DNA from: JBCCEJ01 sp039030335
Lineage (GTDB): Bacteria; Pseudomonadota; Gammaproteobacteria; HK1
Direction: 5' to 3'
Length of the DNA: 64,000 bases
NCBI GenBank assembly: GCA_039030335.1
Contig: JBCCEJ010000023.1
Location: forward strand, 1-64,000
The notes beneath the pieces were generated by a model, which was given only the letters and a program-made list of their open reading frames with translations, searched no databases and had not been told where the DNA came from. Each line of letters opens with the position of its first letter. Position 1 is the stretch's first letter. Below are positions 50,665 to 61,600 of this stretch, piece after piece. The position numbers were made by a program, and so were the translations under genes.

Positions 50665-52013
50665 GCCGTAAGAACCATCGCGGCCTGCCCCAACGGCACG
50701 CGCTCGCAGGCGACGCCGGCTGGCATTGGTGCCGCTGAGTCATCGTGGTCGGTTGCGCCCTGGATGACGATGACCTGAAGTTCCAGCCCTGCGTCGCGAA
50801 GGGTGTCGACGAGTTGGCCACGGGCCGCGTCAAAGGTGTGCAGAACCAGGACCGCAGCCCTAATTCGGTGCTGCTCGCGCAACGCGGCAGAAGTGAGCTC
50901 TGCCACCGGTACGTCCTCTTCACCATCGATGACGGCAAGTACGCCGAGCAGCGTCTCGAGGTCCAGACTGCCCAGACCGTGATCTATAAAACTCTGCTCC
51001 AGCGTAATCAGGTCGGCGCCGCCATGATGCCCGAACGCGTGCTGCAGCAACGAGGCTGCGACGCTGACAGATTCCTCGAATGCCGGGTCACCGCTGCGCA
51101 CCCCGCAGCTGTCGAGGACGACGGCGTAGCGACGGCTCGCCTCCCGCATGAACTCTCGGACCACCGGCTCCCCGATCGCCGCGGTGCGCTTCCAGTGGAT
51201 ATGGCGCATCGAGTCTCCCGAACGGTATTCACGCACCCCTAGAAACTCGTCGGAAAAGCCCGGCAGGTTCAGCAAACCGCCATGGGCGGTGTCGCCCCGC
51301 CCCGCGCCTGGCAGCAGGCGATCGGCAATCTCGAACCGGGCCGGCAGCACCAGCACCTGCCCCGGCAGACGGCGCACCTCGACCCGCCGGCTGATAGACA
51401 GCGGCTCTGCCATGCCGATCTGCAGCGCTTCAAACTGCACGTAGCCGCGCCGCAACGGTGTCAGCGAGAGCGGAATGCGGGTGCCGCCCGCGGCGTTCAA
51501 TCGGGATTCCAGCAGGGCGTGCTGCCCTTTGGTGCGCGCCCCTTGCAGATACCGCGTGTAGCGGATCCATCTTACGAACGCGAACCGATACCGACGTCGC
51601 GGGGCGACCGGATCGTAGTACCGAACGAGTCCTTCCGGACGCGCCGGCCGCGACTGGAGCCGTTCACGCAGCCACACGGGTACGTCGACCTGCAGGCCAG
51701 CCGCGGTATGTCGGACACGGAGGTGGTATTGAAAGGGCTCGCCGACGGTCGCGAATGCCGGCAGTTCCCGAACGACGTCAACCGCGTGTGCGCGGCGGCT
51801 CCTCCCAATCAGCAGGCCTAATAACAACAGGACCAGAAACAGCGCGAACAGCTGGTAGGCGTAGCTACGGCGCTGATTGATGCCAAATAAACCAGCCGCC
51901 ACGGTAGCCCATAAGATCAGGCGTCCGAGGTCGGTCAGCCGCATCGCGAACCAGTCGTCCAGCCGGTTCAGACGATCGTAGAAACGGAGCAGCCGCTCAC
52001 GTCGCGCGCTCAT
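50661..52013 (-). CDS. DUF58-domain protein
   Basis: A 450-residue protein with two N-terminal hydrophobic segments (LILWATVAAGLFGI and LFALFLVLLLLGLLIG) and the DUF58 hallmark GVREYRSGDSMRHIHWKRTA followed by AIGEPVVREFMREASR. The C-terminal part looks like a von Willebrand-type fold, as usual for DUF58. It lies between moxR and tgpA with 4-bp overlaps on both sides and presumably works with the MoxR ATPase. Confidence 0.93.
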   Translation of the reverse strand: MSARRERLLRFYDRLNRLDDWFAMRLTDLGRLILWATVAAGLFGINQRRSYAYQLFALFLVLLLLGLLIGRSRRAHAVDVVRELPAFATVGEPFQYHLRVRHTAAGLQVDVPVWLRERLQSRPARPEGLVRYYDPVAPRRRYRFAFVRWIRYTRYLQGARTKGQHALLESRLNAAGGTRIPLSLTPLRRGYVQFEALQIGMAEPLSISRRVEVRRLPGQVLVLPARFEIADRLLPGAGRGDTAHGGLLNLPGFSDEFLGVREYRSGDSMRHIHWKRTAAIGEPVVREFMREASRRYAVVLDSCGVRSGDPAFEESVSVAASLLQHAFGHHGGADLITLEQSFIDHGLGSLDLETLLGVLAVIDGEEDVPVAELTSAALREQHRIRAAVLVLHTFDAARGQLVDTLRDAGLELQVIVIQGATDHDDSAAPMPAGVACERVPLGQAAMVLTA

Positions 52014-52966
52014 GTCGGCACGCTGGCGTTCTCGAGAATCTCGTTCAAGACGGCCTGCTCGCTCAATCCGCCATGACGCGCCTGAGGATTCAATACAAGG
52101 CGATGAGCGATCGCGTCGACCGCCAGTTCCTGCACGTGATCGGGTGTGACGAAGTGCTGTCCGTCGCCCAGCGCCAGCGCCTGTGCCGCTTTCATCAATG
52201 CGAGCGACGCGCGCGGACTCGCCCCATGTACGACGCCGGCGGCAGCTCTGGTCGCAGCCACCAGTCCGACGATGTAGGCCTTGACCTCGGGGCTGACGGC
52301 GACGTTCGCTACCTCGCGGCGCAACAGGACCACGTCTGCCGGCGTCGCGAGCGCCTGGAGATTCTCGAGCGGGTGCGTGTGCATGGCCTGCGCGGCCAGA
52401 ATTTCCACCTCGGCAGCCGCGGGCACGAAACCGAGTGACAGTCGCAGCGCAAAGCGATCCATCTGGGATTCAGGCAACGGGTAGGTCCCGTGGAACTCGA
52501 GTGGATTTTGCGTAGCGATCACGAAAAAGAGCTCCGGGAGCGCACGCTGCTCGCCATCGATGCTGACCTGCCCCTCAGCCATCGCCTCGAGCAGGGCTGA
52601 CTGTGTGCGGGGGGACGCGCGATTGATCTCATCGGCCAACAGCACGTCGGCGAATACCGGGCCTTCATGGAACGTGAAGCTCTGGTCGCGCTGGTTGTAC
52701 ACCGAGACACCGAGCAAATCCGCAGGAAGCAGATCGGGCGTGAACTGAGCGCGCTGAAACCGGCCATCGATACTCGCCGCCAACGCCTTCGCAAGAGTCG
52801 TCTTGCCGGTGCCTGGCACATCATCCAACAGCACGTGACCGCCGCTTGCGAATGCGGCCATCAACTTGCGGATGACGGTGTCCTGGGCGCGCACCACGCC
52901 CGCTATCTGGGTACCGAGTGCGCGCATCAGTGCCGTTGCACGGGCCGGTTCAGCCACCGCATCCAT
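52010..52966 (-). CDS. MoxR-family AAA+ ATPase
   Basis: A 318-residue MoxR ATPase: Walker A DVPGTGKTTLAKALAASIDG, Walker B LLADEINRASPRTQSALLEA, sensor region FFVIATQNPLEFHGTYPLPE and sensor 2 SPRASLALMKAAQALAL. MoxR proteins act as chaperones for partners with von Willebrand folds, here the DUF58 protein encoded directly downstream. It is first in a three-gene operon with tgpA. It diverges from nudL across 54 bp. Confidence 0.94.
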   Translation of the reverse strand: MDAVAEPARATALMRALGTQIAGVVRAQDTVIRKLMAAFASGGHVLLDDVPGTGKTTLAKALAASIDGRFQRAQFTPDLLPADLLGVSVYNQRDQSFTFHEGPVFADVLLADEINRASPRTQSALLEAMAEGQVSIDGEQRALPELFFVIATQNPLEFHGTYPLPESQMDRFALRLSLGFVPAAAEVEILAAQAMHTHPLENLQALATPADVVLLRREVANVAVSPEVKAYIVGLVAATRAAAGVVHGASPRASLALMKAAQALALGDGQHFVTPDHVQELAVDAIAHRLVLNPQARHGGLSEQAVLNEILENASVPT

Positions 52967-53020
52967 CCGATTGCCTGCCTGTTACCATGGTTTTTTTGCT
53001 TAGACACGATAACGCAGCGA

Positions 53021-53632
53021 ATGCGTCAACGAATTGTCGAAAGCCTCAGATCCCTCGGCGCCAGCGATGGCGATGTACCCGCGGACGGCGATTTCAAACT
53101 CAATCCGGCGTCCGCGGCCAGGGCGAAGCTGACACCCGCAGCCGTGCTGGTTCCGATCGTGGAACGTACCGATGGGGCGACCGTGCTGTTGACCGAGCGC
53201 AGCGCCAGGCTCAAGAAGCATGCCGGCCAGGTGAGCTTTCCCGGGGGCCGCGCGGAGCCGGATGACGCCGACCGGGTCGCGACGGCGTTGCGCGAGACGC
53301 ACGAGGAGATCGGCCTCGGAGCCGAGTTCGTCGACGTCGTCGGTCGTCTTGACGACTACCAGACCGGCACCGGCTATCGGGTTACGCCTGTAGTCGGCTT
53401 CGTACGCCCCGGATTTTCGCTGGCCGTCGACCCGGGGGAAGTCAGTGATGTCTTCGAGGTGCCGCTCGACTTCGTGCTCGACTCTGCCAATCACAGCGTT
53501 GAGAGCCGGCCCTGGAACGGCGGCCGGCGCCACTACTACGTGTTGCGGTTCGCCGGGCGCTACATCTGGGGCGCGACGGCCGGCATGCTGGTCAACTTGT
53601 CCCGACGCGTCAGCCAGCTGGAGCAGACCTGA
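53021..53632 (+). CDS. nudL: CoA pyrophosphatase-like Nudix hydrolase
   Basis: A 203-residue Nudix hydrolase; ATG 53021 gives MRQRIVESLRSLGASDGDVP, and the upstream frame is antisense to moxR. The Nudix box is GGRAEPDDADRVATALRETH followed by EEIGL. Upstream, LKKHAGQVSFPGGR is the HxGxxSFPGG-type pattern typical of the NudL/CoAse group, which cleave CoA into phosphopantetheine and 3',5'-ADP. It is convergent with the malate/tartrate dehydrogenase gene. Confidence 0.88.
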   Translation: MRQRIVESLRSLGASDGDVPADGDFKLNPASAARAKLTPAAVLVPIVERTDGATVLLTERSARLKKHAGQVSFPGGRAEPDDADRVATALRETHEEIGLGAEFVDVVGRLDDYQTGTGYRVTPVVGFVRPGFSLAVDPGEVSDVFEVPLDFVLDSANHSVESRPWNGGRRHYYVLRFAGRYIWGATAGMLVNLSRRVSQLEQT

Positions 53633-53649
53633 CGCGCGCTGCGCGCCCG

Positions 53650-53671
53650 GCGGTCCGGCCCAGACCGCTTT
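53650..53671 (+). terminator. Weak hairpin between nudL and the convergent dehydrogenase gene
   Basis: GCGGTC (53650-53655) and GACCGC (53663-53668) with a 7-nt loop, then TTT. It lies in the 63-bp gap between two converging genes. The T-run is short, so this is a weak candidate for nudL. Confidence 0.35.
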
Positions 53672-53695
53672 CAATGGCCGCCGCCCGGCACGAGA

Positions 53696-54757
53696 TCATT
53701 CGACCGCTTCGGCGATCGCCTTGCCCAGGGTTTCGGTATCCGCCTGCCCGCCGAGGTCCCGCGTGTGCAATGCCGGATCGGCGAGCGCGGACTCGATCGC
53801 CGTTTCGATAGCACGGGCTGCCTCGGCGTGCCCCAGATGCTCAAGCATCATCGCGCCCGACCATATCTGACCGATGGGATTCGCGATACCGCGCCCCGCG
53901 ATGTCCGGTGCAGAGCCATGAACCGGCTCGAACATGGACGGATAGTCCTTCTCCGGATTGATGTTGGCCGATGGCGCGACCCCGATGGTGCCGGCGACGG
54001 CAGGACCGAGGTCAGACAGGATGTCACCAAAAAGATTGGAACCCACGACGACGTCGAACCAGTCCGGGTGTAGTACGAAGTTCGCCGCCAGGATGTCGAC
54101 GTGATACTGGTCGGTCTTGATGTCCGGGTACTGGGCGCCGACCTCGGCAAAGCGCTCATCCCAATAAGGCATCGTATGGATGATGCCGTTCGACTTGGTC
54201 GCCGAAGTGACGTGTCTGGCCGGGCGACTCTCGGCCAGGTTGAACGCGTAGCGCAAAATCCGGTCGATGCCCCGACGCGTGAAAATGCTCTCCTGAATGG
54301 CCATCTCCGCGTCGGTCCCGGCAAACAGCCGACCGCCGATCTCCGAATACTCGCCTTCGTTGTTTTCCCGCACGACGTAGAAGTCGATGTCTTCGGGGCC
54401 CCGCTCGCGCAATGGCGACTGAATGCCTTTCAGCAAGCGTACCGGTCGGAGGTTCACGTATTGTTGCAGCTCGCGGCGGAGCGGAATCAGCAAGCCCCAT
54501 AGCGACACGTGATCAGGCACGCCTGGAAATCCGACCGCGCCGAGAAAGATGCCATCGGTACCGCGCACCTGTTCGATGCCGTCGTCGGGCATCATCGCGC
54601 CGGTGTTCTTGTAGCGCTCACAGCTCCAGTCGTGTTCCTGCCAGGTGAAATCAATACCGTAACGGGAGCCAGCAGCTTCGAGGACGCGTACACCCTCGGG
54701 CACGACTTCGTTGCCGATTCCGTCGCCGGGTATCAGCGCGATCTTGTATTCGCTCAT
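53696..54757 (-). CDS. D-malate/tartrate dehydrogenase-type isopropylmalate dehydrogenase homologue
   Basis: A 353-residue beta-decarboxylating dehydrogenase; ATG 54757 gives MSEYKIALIPGDGIGNEV. It has RENNEGEYSEIGGRLF (substrate-binding region of the DmlA/tartrate group), ATKSNGIIHTMPYW, DILAANFVLHPDWFDVVVGS, NLFGDILSDLGPAVAGT and HGSAPDIAGRGIANPIG. The REN-NEGEYSE pattern separates it from leucine biosynthetic LeuB. It oxidises D-malate or tartrate with NAD. The frame upstream to 54892 is not conserved. The exact substrate needs assay. Confidence 0.87.
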   Translation of the reverse strand: MSEYKIALIPGDGIGNEVVPEGVRVLEAAGSRYGIDFTWQEHDWSCERYKNTGAMMPDDGIEQVRGTDGIFLGAVGFPGVPDHVSLWGLLIPLRRELQQYVNLRPVRLLKGIQSPLRERGPEDIDFYVVRENNEGEYSEIGGRLFAGTDAEMAIQESIFTRRGIDRILRYAFNLAESRPARHVTSATKSNGIIHTMPYWDERFAEVGAQYPDIKTDQYHVDILAANFVLHPDWFDVVVGSNLFGDILSDLGPAVAGTIGVAPSANINPEKDYPSMFEPVHGSAPDIAGRGIANPIGQIWSGAMMLEHLGHAEAARAIETAIESALADPALHTRDLGGQADTETLGKAIAEAVE

Positions 54758-54905
54758 GTTCTCGAGTCTCGTCTGATTCAGGAAGAAGATTGGGTTCGGA
54801 GTCCGCGCGACCCGACAGCATGCGCACAGCACCGCGCACAGCGCAGCCGGTTGCCCGAATTGCCGTTTGCCCGGCGGATGCCTGCACGGCATCGACCGGG
54901 CGGGG

Positions 54906-55268
54906 TCAGCCGACGGCCGCGTTCACCGCCAGCACGAGCGCGTTCTCCTCGACAGGTTTGACGAGGTACTCGGTCGCACCCTGGCGCATGGCCCAGATCC
55001 GGTCGGTCTCGTCCGATTTCGTAGACACGACGATGATCGGGATCGCGCGCGTCGAATCATGCTTGTGGAGTTGCCGGGTCGCCTGGAAGCCGTTTAAACC
55101 TGGCATGACGATATCCATCAGGATGACATCGGGCAGTTCCGCTTTTGCGACCGCAACGCCTTCCTCCCCGGAACGGGCCGATATCGTTTCGTATCCAGCG
55201 CCTTCCAGGATGCCTTTCAACAGCTGAACCTCAGTGGCCGAATCATCGATGATCAGGACTTTCGACAT
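54906..55268 (-). CDS. CheY/PilH-like single-domain response regulator
   Basis: A 120-residue receiver: MSKVLIIDDSATEVQLLKGI, the phospho-acceptor in VILMDIVMPGLNGFQATRQL (Asp52), then IPIIVVSTKSDETDRIWAMR and EYLVKPVEENALV with the conserved lysine. There is no output domain. PilH and PilG of twitching systems look like this. Start ATG 55268 fits the family; the upstream 16 codons do not. It is isolated, with no chemotaxis-type genes next to it. Confidence 0.9.
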   Translation of the reverse strand: MSKVLIIDDSATEVQLLKGILEGAGYETISARSGEEGVAVAKAELPDVILMDIVMPGLNGFQATRQLHKHDSTRAIPIIVVSTKSDETDRIWAMRQGATEYLVKPVEENALVLAVNAAVG

Positions 55269-55513
55269 GCTGATCTCTCCTCCGTACGCAAGTCTCGCCG
55301 CGAGATGCCCGAACATGCGTATTCAGACCGCGGTTTCCTGGTTTGTCACCGGGCGCTGCCTATCCCGTCAGAGCAGCGTAGCACACGACTGCTCGACGGT
55401 AAGATAGAGGCCTGCGGGAACTGCGCAGACGCCGGCCGTACCCGCACAGGCGGAAGCTGATCCCGTCGCACCAACGACGCTCGTGCCCGGCTGGATACCG
55501 CGATTCGCCCGAT

Positions 55514-56656
55514 ATGAAAGTAGCAATACTGAAGGAACGCGAGGTCGATGAAGCTCGCGTGGCCGCGTCTCCAGAAACGATTCGTAAACTCGCAGGCCTC
55601 GGGTTCGACGCTCATGTTGAGACGGGCGCCGGGGCCTCCGCCAGCTTCCCCGACGCTGCCTTCAGCGACGCCGGCGCAACGATCGGTAAGACGCTCACGG
55701 CCACCCTTGCCAACGCGGACGTCATCTTCAAAGTGCGCCCGCCTTCCAACACCGAGTTGCAAGCCATGCCGCGCGGCGCGCTGCTGGCCGGGCTGTTAGC
55801 GCCGTACGACGCAACGCGCGATCTGGAACGCTATGCGAGCGCCGGGATCACGACGTTCGCGTTGGAACTCTTACCGCGCATCAGTCGGGCCCAGTCGATG
55901 GACGTGCTGTCGTCGCAGTCGAACCTTGCGGGATATCGCGCCGTGATCGACGCGGCCGCCGAATTCGGCCGCGCGTTACCGATGATGATGACCGCCGCCG
56001 GCACCGTAGCGCCGGCGCGGGTTCTGGTGATGGGAGCCGGGGTGGCCGGATTGCAGGCCATCGCCACGGCGCGAAGGCTCGGCGCTATCGTCTCCGCCAC
56101 CGATGTACGGCCGGCCGCGAGGGAACAGGTCGAAAGCCTCGGGGCAAGCTTCGTGATGGTAGAGGACGACGAAGCGGCCGCGGCGGAGACCGCCGGTGGC
56201 TACGCGCGCGAGATGAGTGATGACTATCAGCGCCAGCAACGCGCGCTCATCGCGGAGACGATGACCAGGCAAGACATCGTCATCTGCACCGCGCTGGTTC
56301 CCGGGCGGCGGGCCCCGCAGCTCATCGATGAAGCCATGGTGCGCTCGATGCGCCCTGGTTCGGTGATCGTCGATCTCGCGGTCGAGAGCGGCGGCAACTG
56401 CGCGATGGCGGTGGCGGGTACGACGGTCGATGCCGGCGGCGTCCGGATCGTAGGGCACCTCAACATGCCGGGCCGCGTGGCCGTGGACGCGAGCGCCATG
56501 TACGCCAGGAATCTTCTGAACTTCATAACACCGCTAGTCGACACCGAAGTTGGCGCGCTCGACATCGACTGGGAAGACGAGATCATTCGCAGCACCTGCG
56601 TGACGCGGGACGGCGTGATTGTGCATCCCCAGTTCCTGGTACGGGAGGCATCATGA
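55514..56656 (+). CDS. pntAA: NAD(P) transhydrogenase subunit alpha, part 1
   Basis: The cytosolic NAD(H)-binding domain I of proton-translocating transhydrogenase. The 380-residue protein begins MKVAILKEREVDEARVAASP and has VLVMGAGVAGLQAIATARRL, GAIVSATDVRPAAREQVESL, PGRRAPQLIDEAMVRSMRPG and HLNMPGRVAVDAS. It is encoded separately from the membrane part, as in Rhodospirillum-type systems. A 4-bp overlap couples it to pntAB. Confidence 0.95.
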   Translation: MKVAILKEREVDEARVAASPETIRKLAGLGFDAHVETGAGASASFPDAAFSDAGATIGKTLTATLANADVIFKVRPPSNTELQAMPRGALLAGLLAPYDATRDLERYASAGITTFALELLPRISRAQSMDVLSSQSNLAGYRAVIDAAAEFGRALPMMMTAAGTVAPARVLVMGAGVAGLQAIATARRLGAIVSATDVRPAAREQVESLGASFVMVEDDEAAAAETAGGYAREMSDDYQRQQRALIAETMTRQDIVICTALVPGRRAPQLIDEAMVRSMRPGSVIVDLAVESGGNCAMAVAGTTVDAGGVRIVGHLNMPGRVAVDASAMYARNLLNFITPLVDTEVGALDIDWEDEIIRSTCVTRDGVIVHPQFLVREAS

Positions 56657-57105
56657 GCGAGCCGCGGTCAGAAGACTTTCAGGCGACCCGCGAAGCGACC
56701 AATGCCGCCGGCGAACCGGCGGTGCAGAGCTTGGTCTCCCCGGAAACCGCTACTGGCGCGGCCGAGGCGGTCGCCGACGGACTGGCCGCCGCGAACGGCA
56801 TCGACCCGTTCGTGTTCCGTCTGGCGATATTCGTCATGGCCGTCTTCGTCGGCTACTACGTTGTGTGGAGCGTTACGCCGGCCTTGCACACGCCGTTGAT
56901 GTCCGTAACCAACGCGATATCGTCAGTCATCGTAGTCGGCGCATTGCTCGCCGTCGGCGTCGATGCAGCAACCGCCGCCAACGCGGAAGCCGCCTGGACG
57001 GCCAAGTTGCTCGGCTTCTTAGCCCTCGTCCTTGCCAGTATCAATATCGTCGGAGGCTTCATGGTCACGCAGCGAATGCTGGCCATGTACAGACGCAAGG
57101 CGTAG
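56653..57105 (+). CDS. pntAB: NAD(P) transhydrogenase subunit alpha, part 2
   Basis: The small membrane subunit of a three-gene transhydrogenase. The 150-residue protein has a Ser/Glu-rich ~55-residue cytosolic start, then about four helices: RLAIFVMAVFVGYYVVW, TNAISSVIVVGALLAVG, LLGFLALVLASINIVGGF and the short link before MVTQRMLAMYRRKA. These are the conserved motifs of PntAB. It lies between pntAA (4-bp overlap) and pntB (9-bp gap). Confidence 0.93.
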   Translation: MSEPRSEDFQATREATNAAGEPAVQSLVSPETATGAAEAVADGLAAANGIDPFVFRLAIFVMAVFVGYYVVWSVTPALHTPLMSVTNAISSVIVVGALLAVGVDAATAANAEAAWTAKLLGFLALVLASINIVGGFMVTQRMLAMYRRKA

Positions 57106-57114
57106 GAGCGGCCA

Positions 57115-58512
57115 ATGAGCCCGAATCTGGCAGCGCTCGCCTACCTGAGCTCCGGCGTCCTGTTCATCCTCGCACTCCGCGGGCTCTCGTCACCCGAAAC
57201 CGCGCGCCGCGGCAACGTGTTCGGCATTGGCGGCATGGCGGTCGCGGTGTTGACCACTCTGGCCGTGTCCGGCGTGACCGACTCCGCGACGTTGCTGCTG
57301 ATGCTGGCCGGCGTGGGCACAGGCGGCGGTATCGGTGCGGTCGTTGCGCGTCGCATTCCGATGACCGCCATGCCGCAACTGGTGGCCGCGTTTCACAGCC
57401 TCGTGGGGCTAGCCGCGGTACTGGTCGCCGCCGCCGCACTTTACGCGCCGGAAGCGTTCGGAATTGGCGCGCGCGGCGCGGTCCACGCCGCGACCCTGAT
57501 CGAGATGTCGCTCGGCGCCGCGATCGGCGCTATCACATTCACCGGCTCCATCGTGGCGTTCAGCAAGTTGCAAGGCCTAGTATCTGGTGCGCCCGTGGTA
57601 TTTGCGGGCCAGCATATGCTGAACGCATTGCTCGGCCTGACGCTGGTCGCCATGGTCATCTGGCTGTGTCAGACCGAATCACATGTGGCGTTCTGGCTGC
57701 TGACCATCGTTGCACTGCTAGTGGGCGTACTGCTCATCATTCCGATCGGCGGCGCGGACATGCCGGTCGTCGTGTCGATGCTGAACTCGTATTCCGGCTG
57801 GGCAGCGGCCGGCATCGGGTTCACGCTCGGGAACACCGCGCTCATCATCACCGGCGCGCTGGTCGGATCGTCCGGCGCGATCTTGAGCTACATCATGTGC
57901 AAGGCCATGAACCGGTCATTCATGAGCGTGATTCTAGGCGGCTTCGGCGGCGAGCTGGCGGAACCGTCTGCCGCGGAAAATGACGCGCGGGCTGTAAAGC
58001 AAGGCAGCGCGGATGACGCGGCATTCATCATGAAAAATGCCGACTCGGTGATCATCGTGCCCGGCTACGGCATGGCCGTCGCGCAGGCCCAGCACGCGTT
58101 GAAGGAAATGGCAGACTTGTTGAAGAAAGCCGGCGTCAAGGTCGCCTACGCCATCCATCCCGTGGCTGGACGTATGCCCGGCCACATGAACGTGTTGCTG
58201 GCGGAGGCCAATGTGCCTTACGACGAAGTCCACGAGCTCGAGGACATCAACAGTCAGTTCCCCGTGGCATCGGTTGCGTTCGTCATCGGCGCCAACGACG
58301 TCACGAATCCGGCCGCCAAGACCGATCCGGCGAGCCCTATCTACGGCATGCCGATCCTGGATGTCGAGCGGGCCGGCACTGTGCTGTTCATCAAGCGGGG
58401 TATGGGATCCGGATACGCGGGAGTCGACAACGTGTTGTTCTTTCGTGACAACACGATGATGCTGTTCGCAGACGCGAAGAAGATGGTCGAGGATATCGTG
58501 AAGGCCATGTAG
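57115..58512 (+). CDS. pntB: NAD(P) transhydrogenase subunit beta
   Basis: A 465-residue subunit with about nine N-terminal membrane helices (residues 1-270) and the NADP(H)-binding domain III. Domain III has VIIVPGYGMAVAQAQHALKE, YAIHPVAGRMPGHMNVLLAE, ANVPYDEVHELEDIN, FVIGANDVTNPAAKTDPASP and KRGMGSGYAGVDN. The complex drives NADPH formation with the proton gradient. A histidine-kinase gene starts 130 bp later on the same strand. Confidence 0.95.
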   Translation: MSPNLAALAYLSSGVLFILALRGLSSPETARRGNVFGIGGMAVAVLTTLAVSGVTDSATLLLMLAGVGTGGGIGAVVARRIPMTAMPQLVAAFHSLVGLAAVLVAAAALYAPEAFGIGARGAVHAATLIEMSLGAAIGAITFTGSIVAFSKLQGLVSGAPVVFAGQHMLNALLGLTLVAMVIWLCQTESHVAFWLLTIVALLVGVLLIIPIGGADMPVVVSMLNSYSGWAAAGIGFTLGNTALIITGALVGSSGAILSYIMCKAMNRSFMSVILGGFGGELAEPSAAENDARAVKQGSADDAAFIMKNADSVIIVPGYGMAVAQAQHALKEMADLLKKAGVKVAYAIHPVAGRMPGHMNVLLAEANVPYDEVHELEDINSQFPVASVAFVIGANDVTNPAAKTDPASPIYGMPILDVERAGTVLFIKRGMGSGYAGVDNVLFFRDNTMMLFADAKKMVEDIVKAM

Positions 58513-58641
58513 CGCTCTTCTGAACCGCGCAAATCATCCAGACCACAACGGGTGGGGCGCGAGTCCGGGCGGGGGCTGGCCGGCAGCCCCAAAGTGGCGC
58601 TATGGTGCGCTGCGCAGGTCAGCCCTTTGCAGGTATGCCCG

Positions 58642-61600
58642 ATGAAACGCCGCTACCGAGTGATCGGACTGGCGATAGTGCAAATCGCCCTAACCCTCTT
58701 ACTGGCGTATCTCAGCACCGATCCGCAGACCGTACTGATATGCGGCGCATTGTTGACTGTCGTCAGCGTCTCGGCCGCCGCGGTACTCGCCCGCAACATC
58801 CGCAAGACGCGCCTGCGCGTCGAACAGCGGATGTCGGACTTCGCCGACTCGGCAACCGAATTCCTGTGGGAGACCGACTCCGACCACCGTTTCAGCTGGT
58901 TCTCGCGATCACACGCCGATATGACCGGCATGGACCCTTCCGGTCTCCTCGGCAAGCGGCGGGATGAGGTTCTTCGCATCGAGCCGGAACCGGAGAGCTG
59001 GAGGAAACATCAGGCACATCTCGAAGCACGCCAGCCCTTTCGCGACTTCGAATACAACAACCTCAATAACTCCGGCGAACTTCGCACCTTCCGGGTGAGC
59101 GGCAAACCGGTGTTCGGCCGCGGCGGTAAGTTCATGGGCTACCGAGGCACCGGGCGCGACGTTACTGAAGCCGTGCGGGTCGAACAGGCCCAGGTCCGCC
59201 TGAATAGCGCCATTCAGCAGCTACCCGATGCCATCGCATTGTTCGACACGCGGGATCTGCTGGTCTCGTGCAACACGGCTTACGCGCAGCGGTTCGTCGT
59301 CGGCGCAGCCGCGCCTCCCGGCGGCTTTACATTCGAAGGTCTGCTCCGACACGGCATGGCGTCGGTGCTGCAGCTTGGAGTGGCCGGCGATCTGCACCTC
59401 GAAGCGCGGCTACGCCAGCACCGAATCGCGGACGGAACGGTGCAGTCGCTGTTGCTCCGCGATGGCACGAGAGCCGTTGCTCGCGATTTTCGCACCGCGG
59501 ACGGCGGCGTCATGGTCGTCATCACCGACGTCACCCAGCTAACTCTGCGCGAGGAGCAGCTGCGAGCCTACGACATGCGATTCTGGGACTTCATGGAAAC
59601 CGCTGTCGACTGGTTCTGGGAAACAGACGCCGACGATCGTTTTACGTTCGTTTCGCCACAGCTCGAACGTGTCGCCGGCGTGGCGGAAGACGACGTCATC
59701 GGCTTGCAGCGCAGCGATTTCGCCGGCCTGGATCCAAATGAACCCGGCATCATTGAGATATCGGACCGCGTCGCACGCCGGGAGCGATTCACGGATCTGA
59801 CTTTCAGTCGGCGGCTGCGAACCGGTGAGATTCGATACTTTCGGATCAGCGGCAAGCCGGCCACCAACGAACAGGGAGAATTCACCGGCTACCGCGGCAC
59901 CGGCCGCGACGTCACCGACGTAGAACTCGCAGAGCTGCGCGCGCACAGCGCCGAGCGGCGCCTGGTCGATGCTCTCGAATGGAGTAGCGACGGTGTTGCG
60001 CTGTACGACGCTGACGACCGACTCGTCATGTACAACTCCGCCTACCGGGACCACTATATCGGTGCTCAGGACACTCCGATCACCGGCCGCAAGTTCGTCG
60101 ACATCATGCGCCTTGGTGTACGGCACGGGTCGATCGCGCAAGACCAGCCGAAGGAAGCCATCTTCGCGCGGCGACAGCGCGAGCATGCGCTGGCCAATGG
60201 CGTTCCACAGCTATACGCAAGGCGCGACGGCGGCTGGATGCAGATTCGCGAGACCCGCACGACCGAGGGCGGGGTACTGATGGTGTTGACCGACGTTACC
60301 GAGCAACAGCGCATCGACCAGATGCTCCGTGCCATGGTCGCCCCCGACGCGACGGACACCGACAACATTTTGAGTCTGACCCTTCGGTCCGTTTGCGCCG
60401 CACTCGGCATGCGCATAGGCGTCGTCGCAATGCGCGAGTCCGATGACACGATGATGACACTTTGCGCGATCGATAATGGCGAAGAGCTCGAACCATTCAC
60501 CTACGACCTGCACGGCTCGCCGTGCGAACACGCACTGGTGAGCCCTGACCCGGTAGTTTTGACCGAGCGAGCGGCAGCCCTCTTCCCACAAGACGCGATG
60601 CTGGTCGATGGTGGCATCGAAGCGTACGTGGGGACGTCTTTGCACGACCACACTGGTGAAACGGTCGGTCTGTTCGTACTGATGCACGATGAGCCGGTCA
60701 GGGACACACCCACCATGGAGTCCATTCCACGGCTGGTAGCTGACCGCATCGGTCTCGAGCTCCAGCGCGAGGCGGCGGTCATGGCACTCCAGGCGAGCGA
60801 ATCCAACCTCCGCGCAGTATTCGATAACGCGCCGATCCGCATGTGGCTGAAGGATCTCGACGGGCGTTTCCTCAACGTTTCAGAGAAATGGCTACGCGAC
60901 CACGACTTGACCGAACGGGAGGTCATCGGTCTGAGCGACCGCGAGGTCCTGGCTGACGTGCACTGGTTGGACGACGCGCTTGCGATGGACGCAGCCGTGG
61001 TCAAGTCGGGGGGCACGATCACCGGGGAGGTTCAGCGCGGCACGCCCGATGCTCCCCAGGATTTTCTGATCCAACGCTTCCCGGTATTTGACGGAGCCGG
61101 GGCACTGCGCGCGCTGGGGACCGCGACGACCGAGGTCACCGCCGTCAAACAGGCCGAGGCGCGGGCCAAATACGCATTCGAGAGCCTTGAGGCGGCGATC
61201 GCATCGATGACCGATGGATTCGCGCTCTACGACAGCGCGCAGACTCTGGTTGTCTGTAATGACAGGCTGAGGATGCTATTCCCTGAGGCGCGGCCCTATC
61301 TGCTGCCGGGTGCCAGCCGCGCGGATGTGCGCCGCGCAGTCCTCACATCGGCCCGGTTGCGCACGGTCAATGAACAGCGCCCAGCCGATCTGCCCCCTGA
61401 TATCGTCACCGGGGGCGGCCAGGGCGACGAGCAGCTGGAAATGCTCGATGGCTCGTGGGTCCAGCTCCGCGAGCATCAGGCCGAAGACCGGGCGTTGATC
61501 GTGGTCGCCACCGACATCACCGAGCGCAAACAAATAGAGTCAATGCGCGAAAGCCGCCAGGAGGAACTCGAACGTGTGGTGACCGAACGCACGCGCGATC

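Noticed and set aside
52667..53020. Extended N-terminus of the Nudix protein
   Set aside because: This part is antisense to moxR; Nudix homology and a proper length start at ATG 53021.
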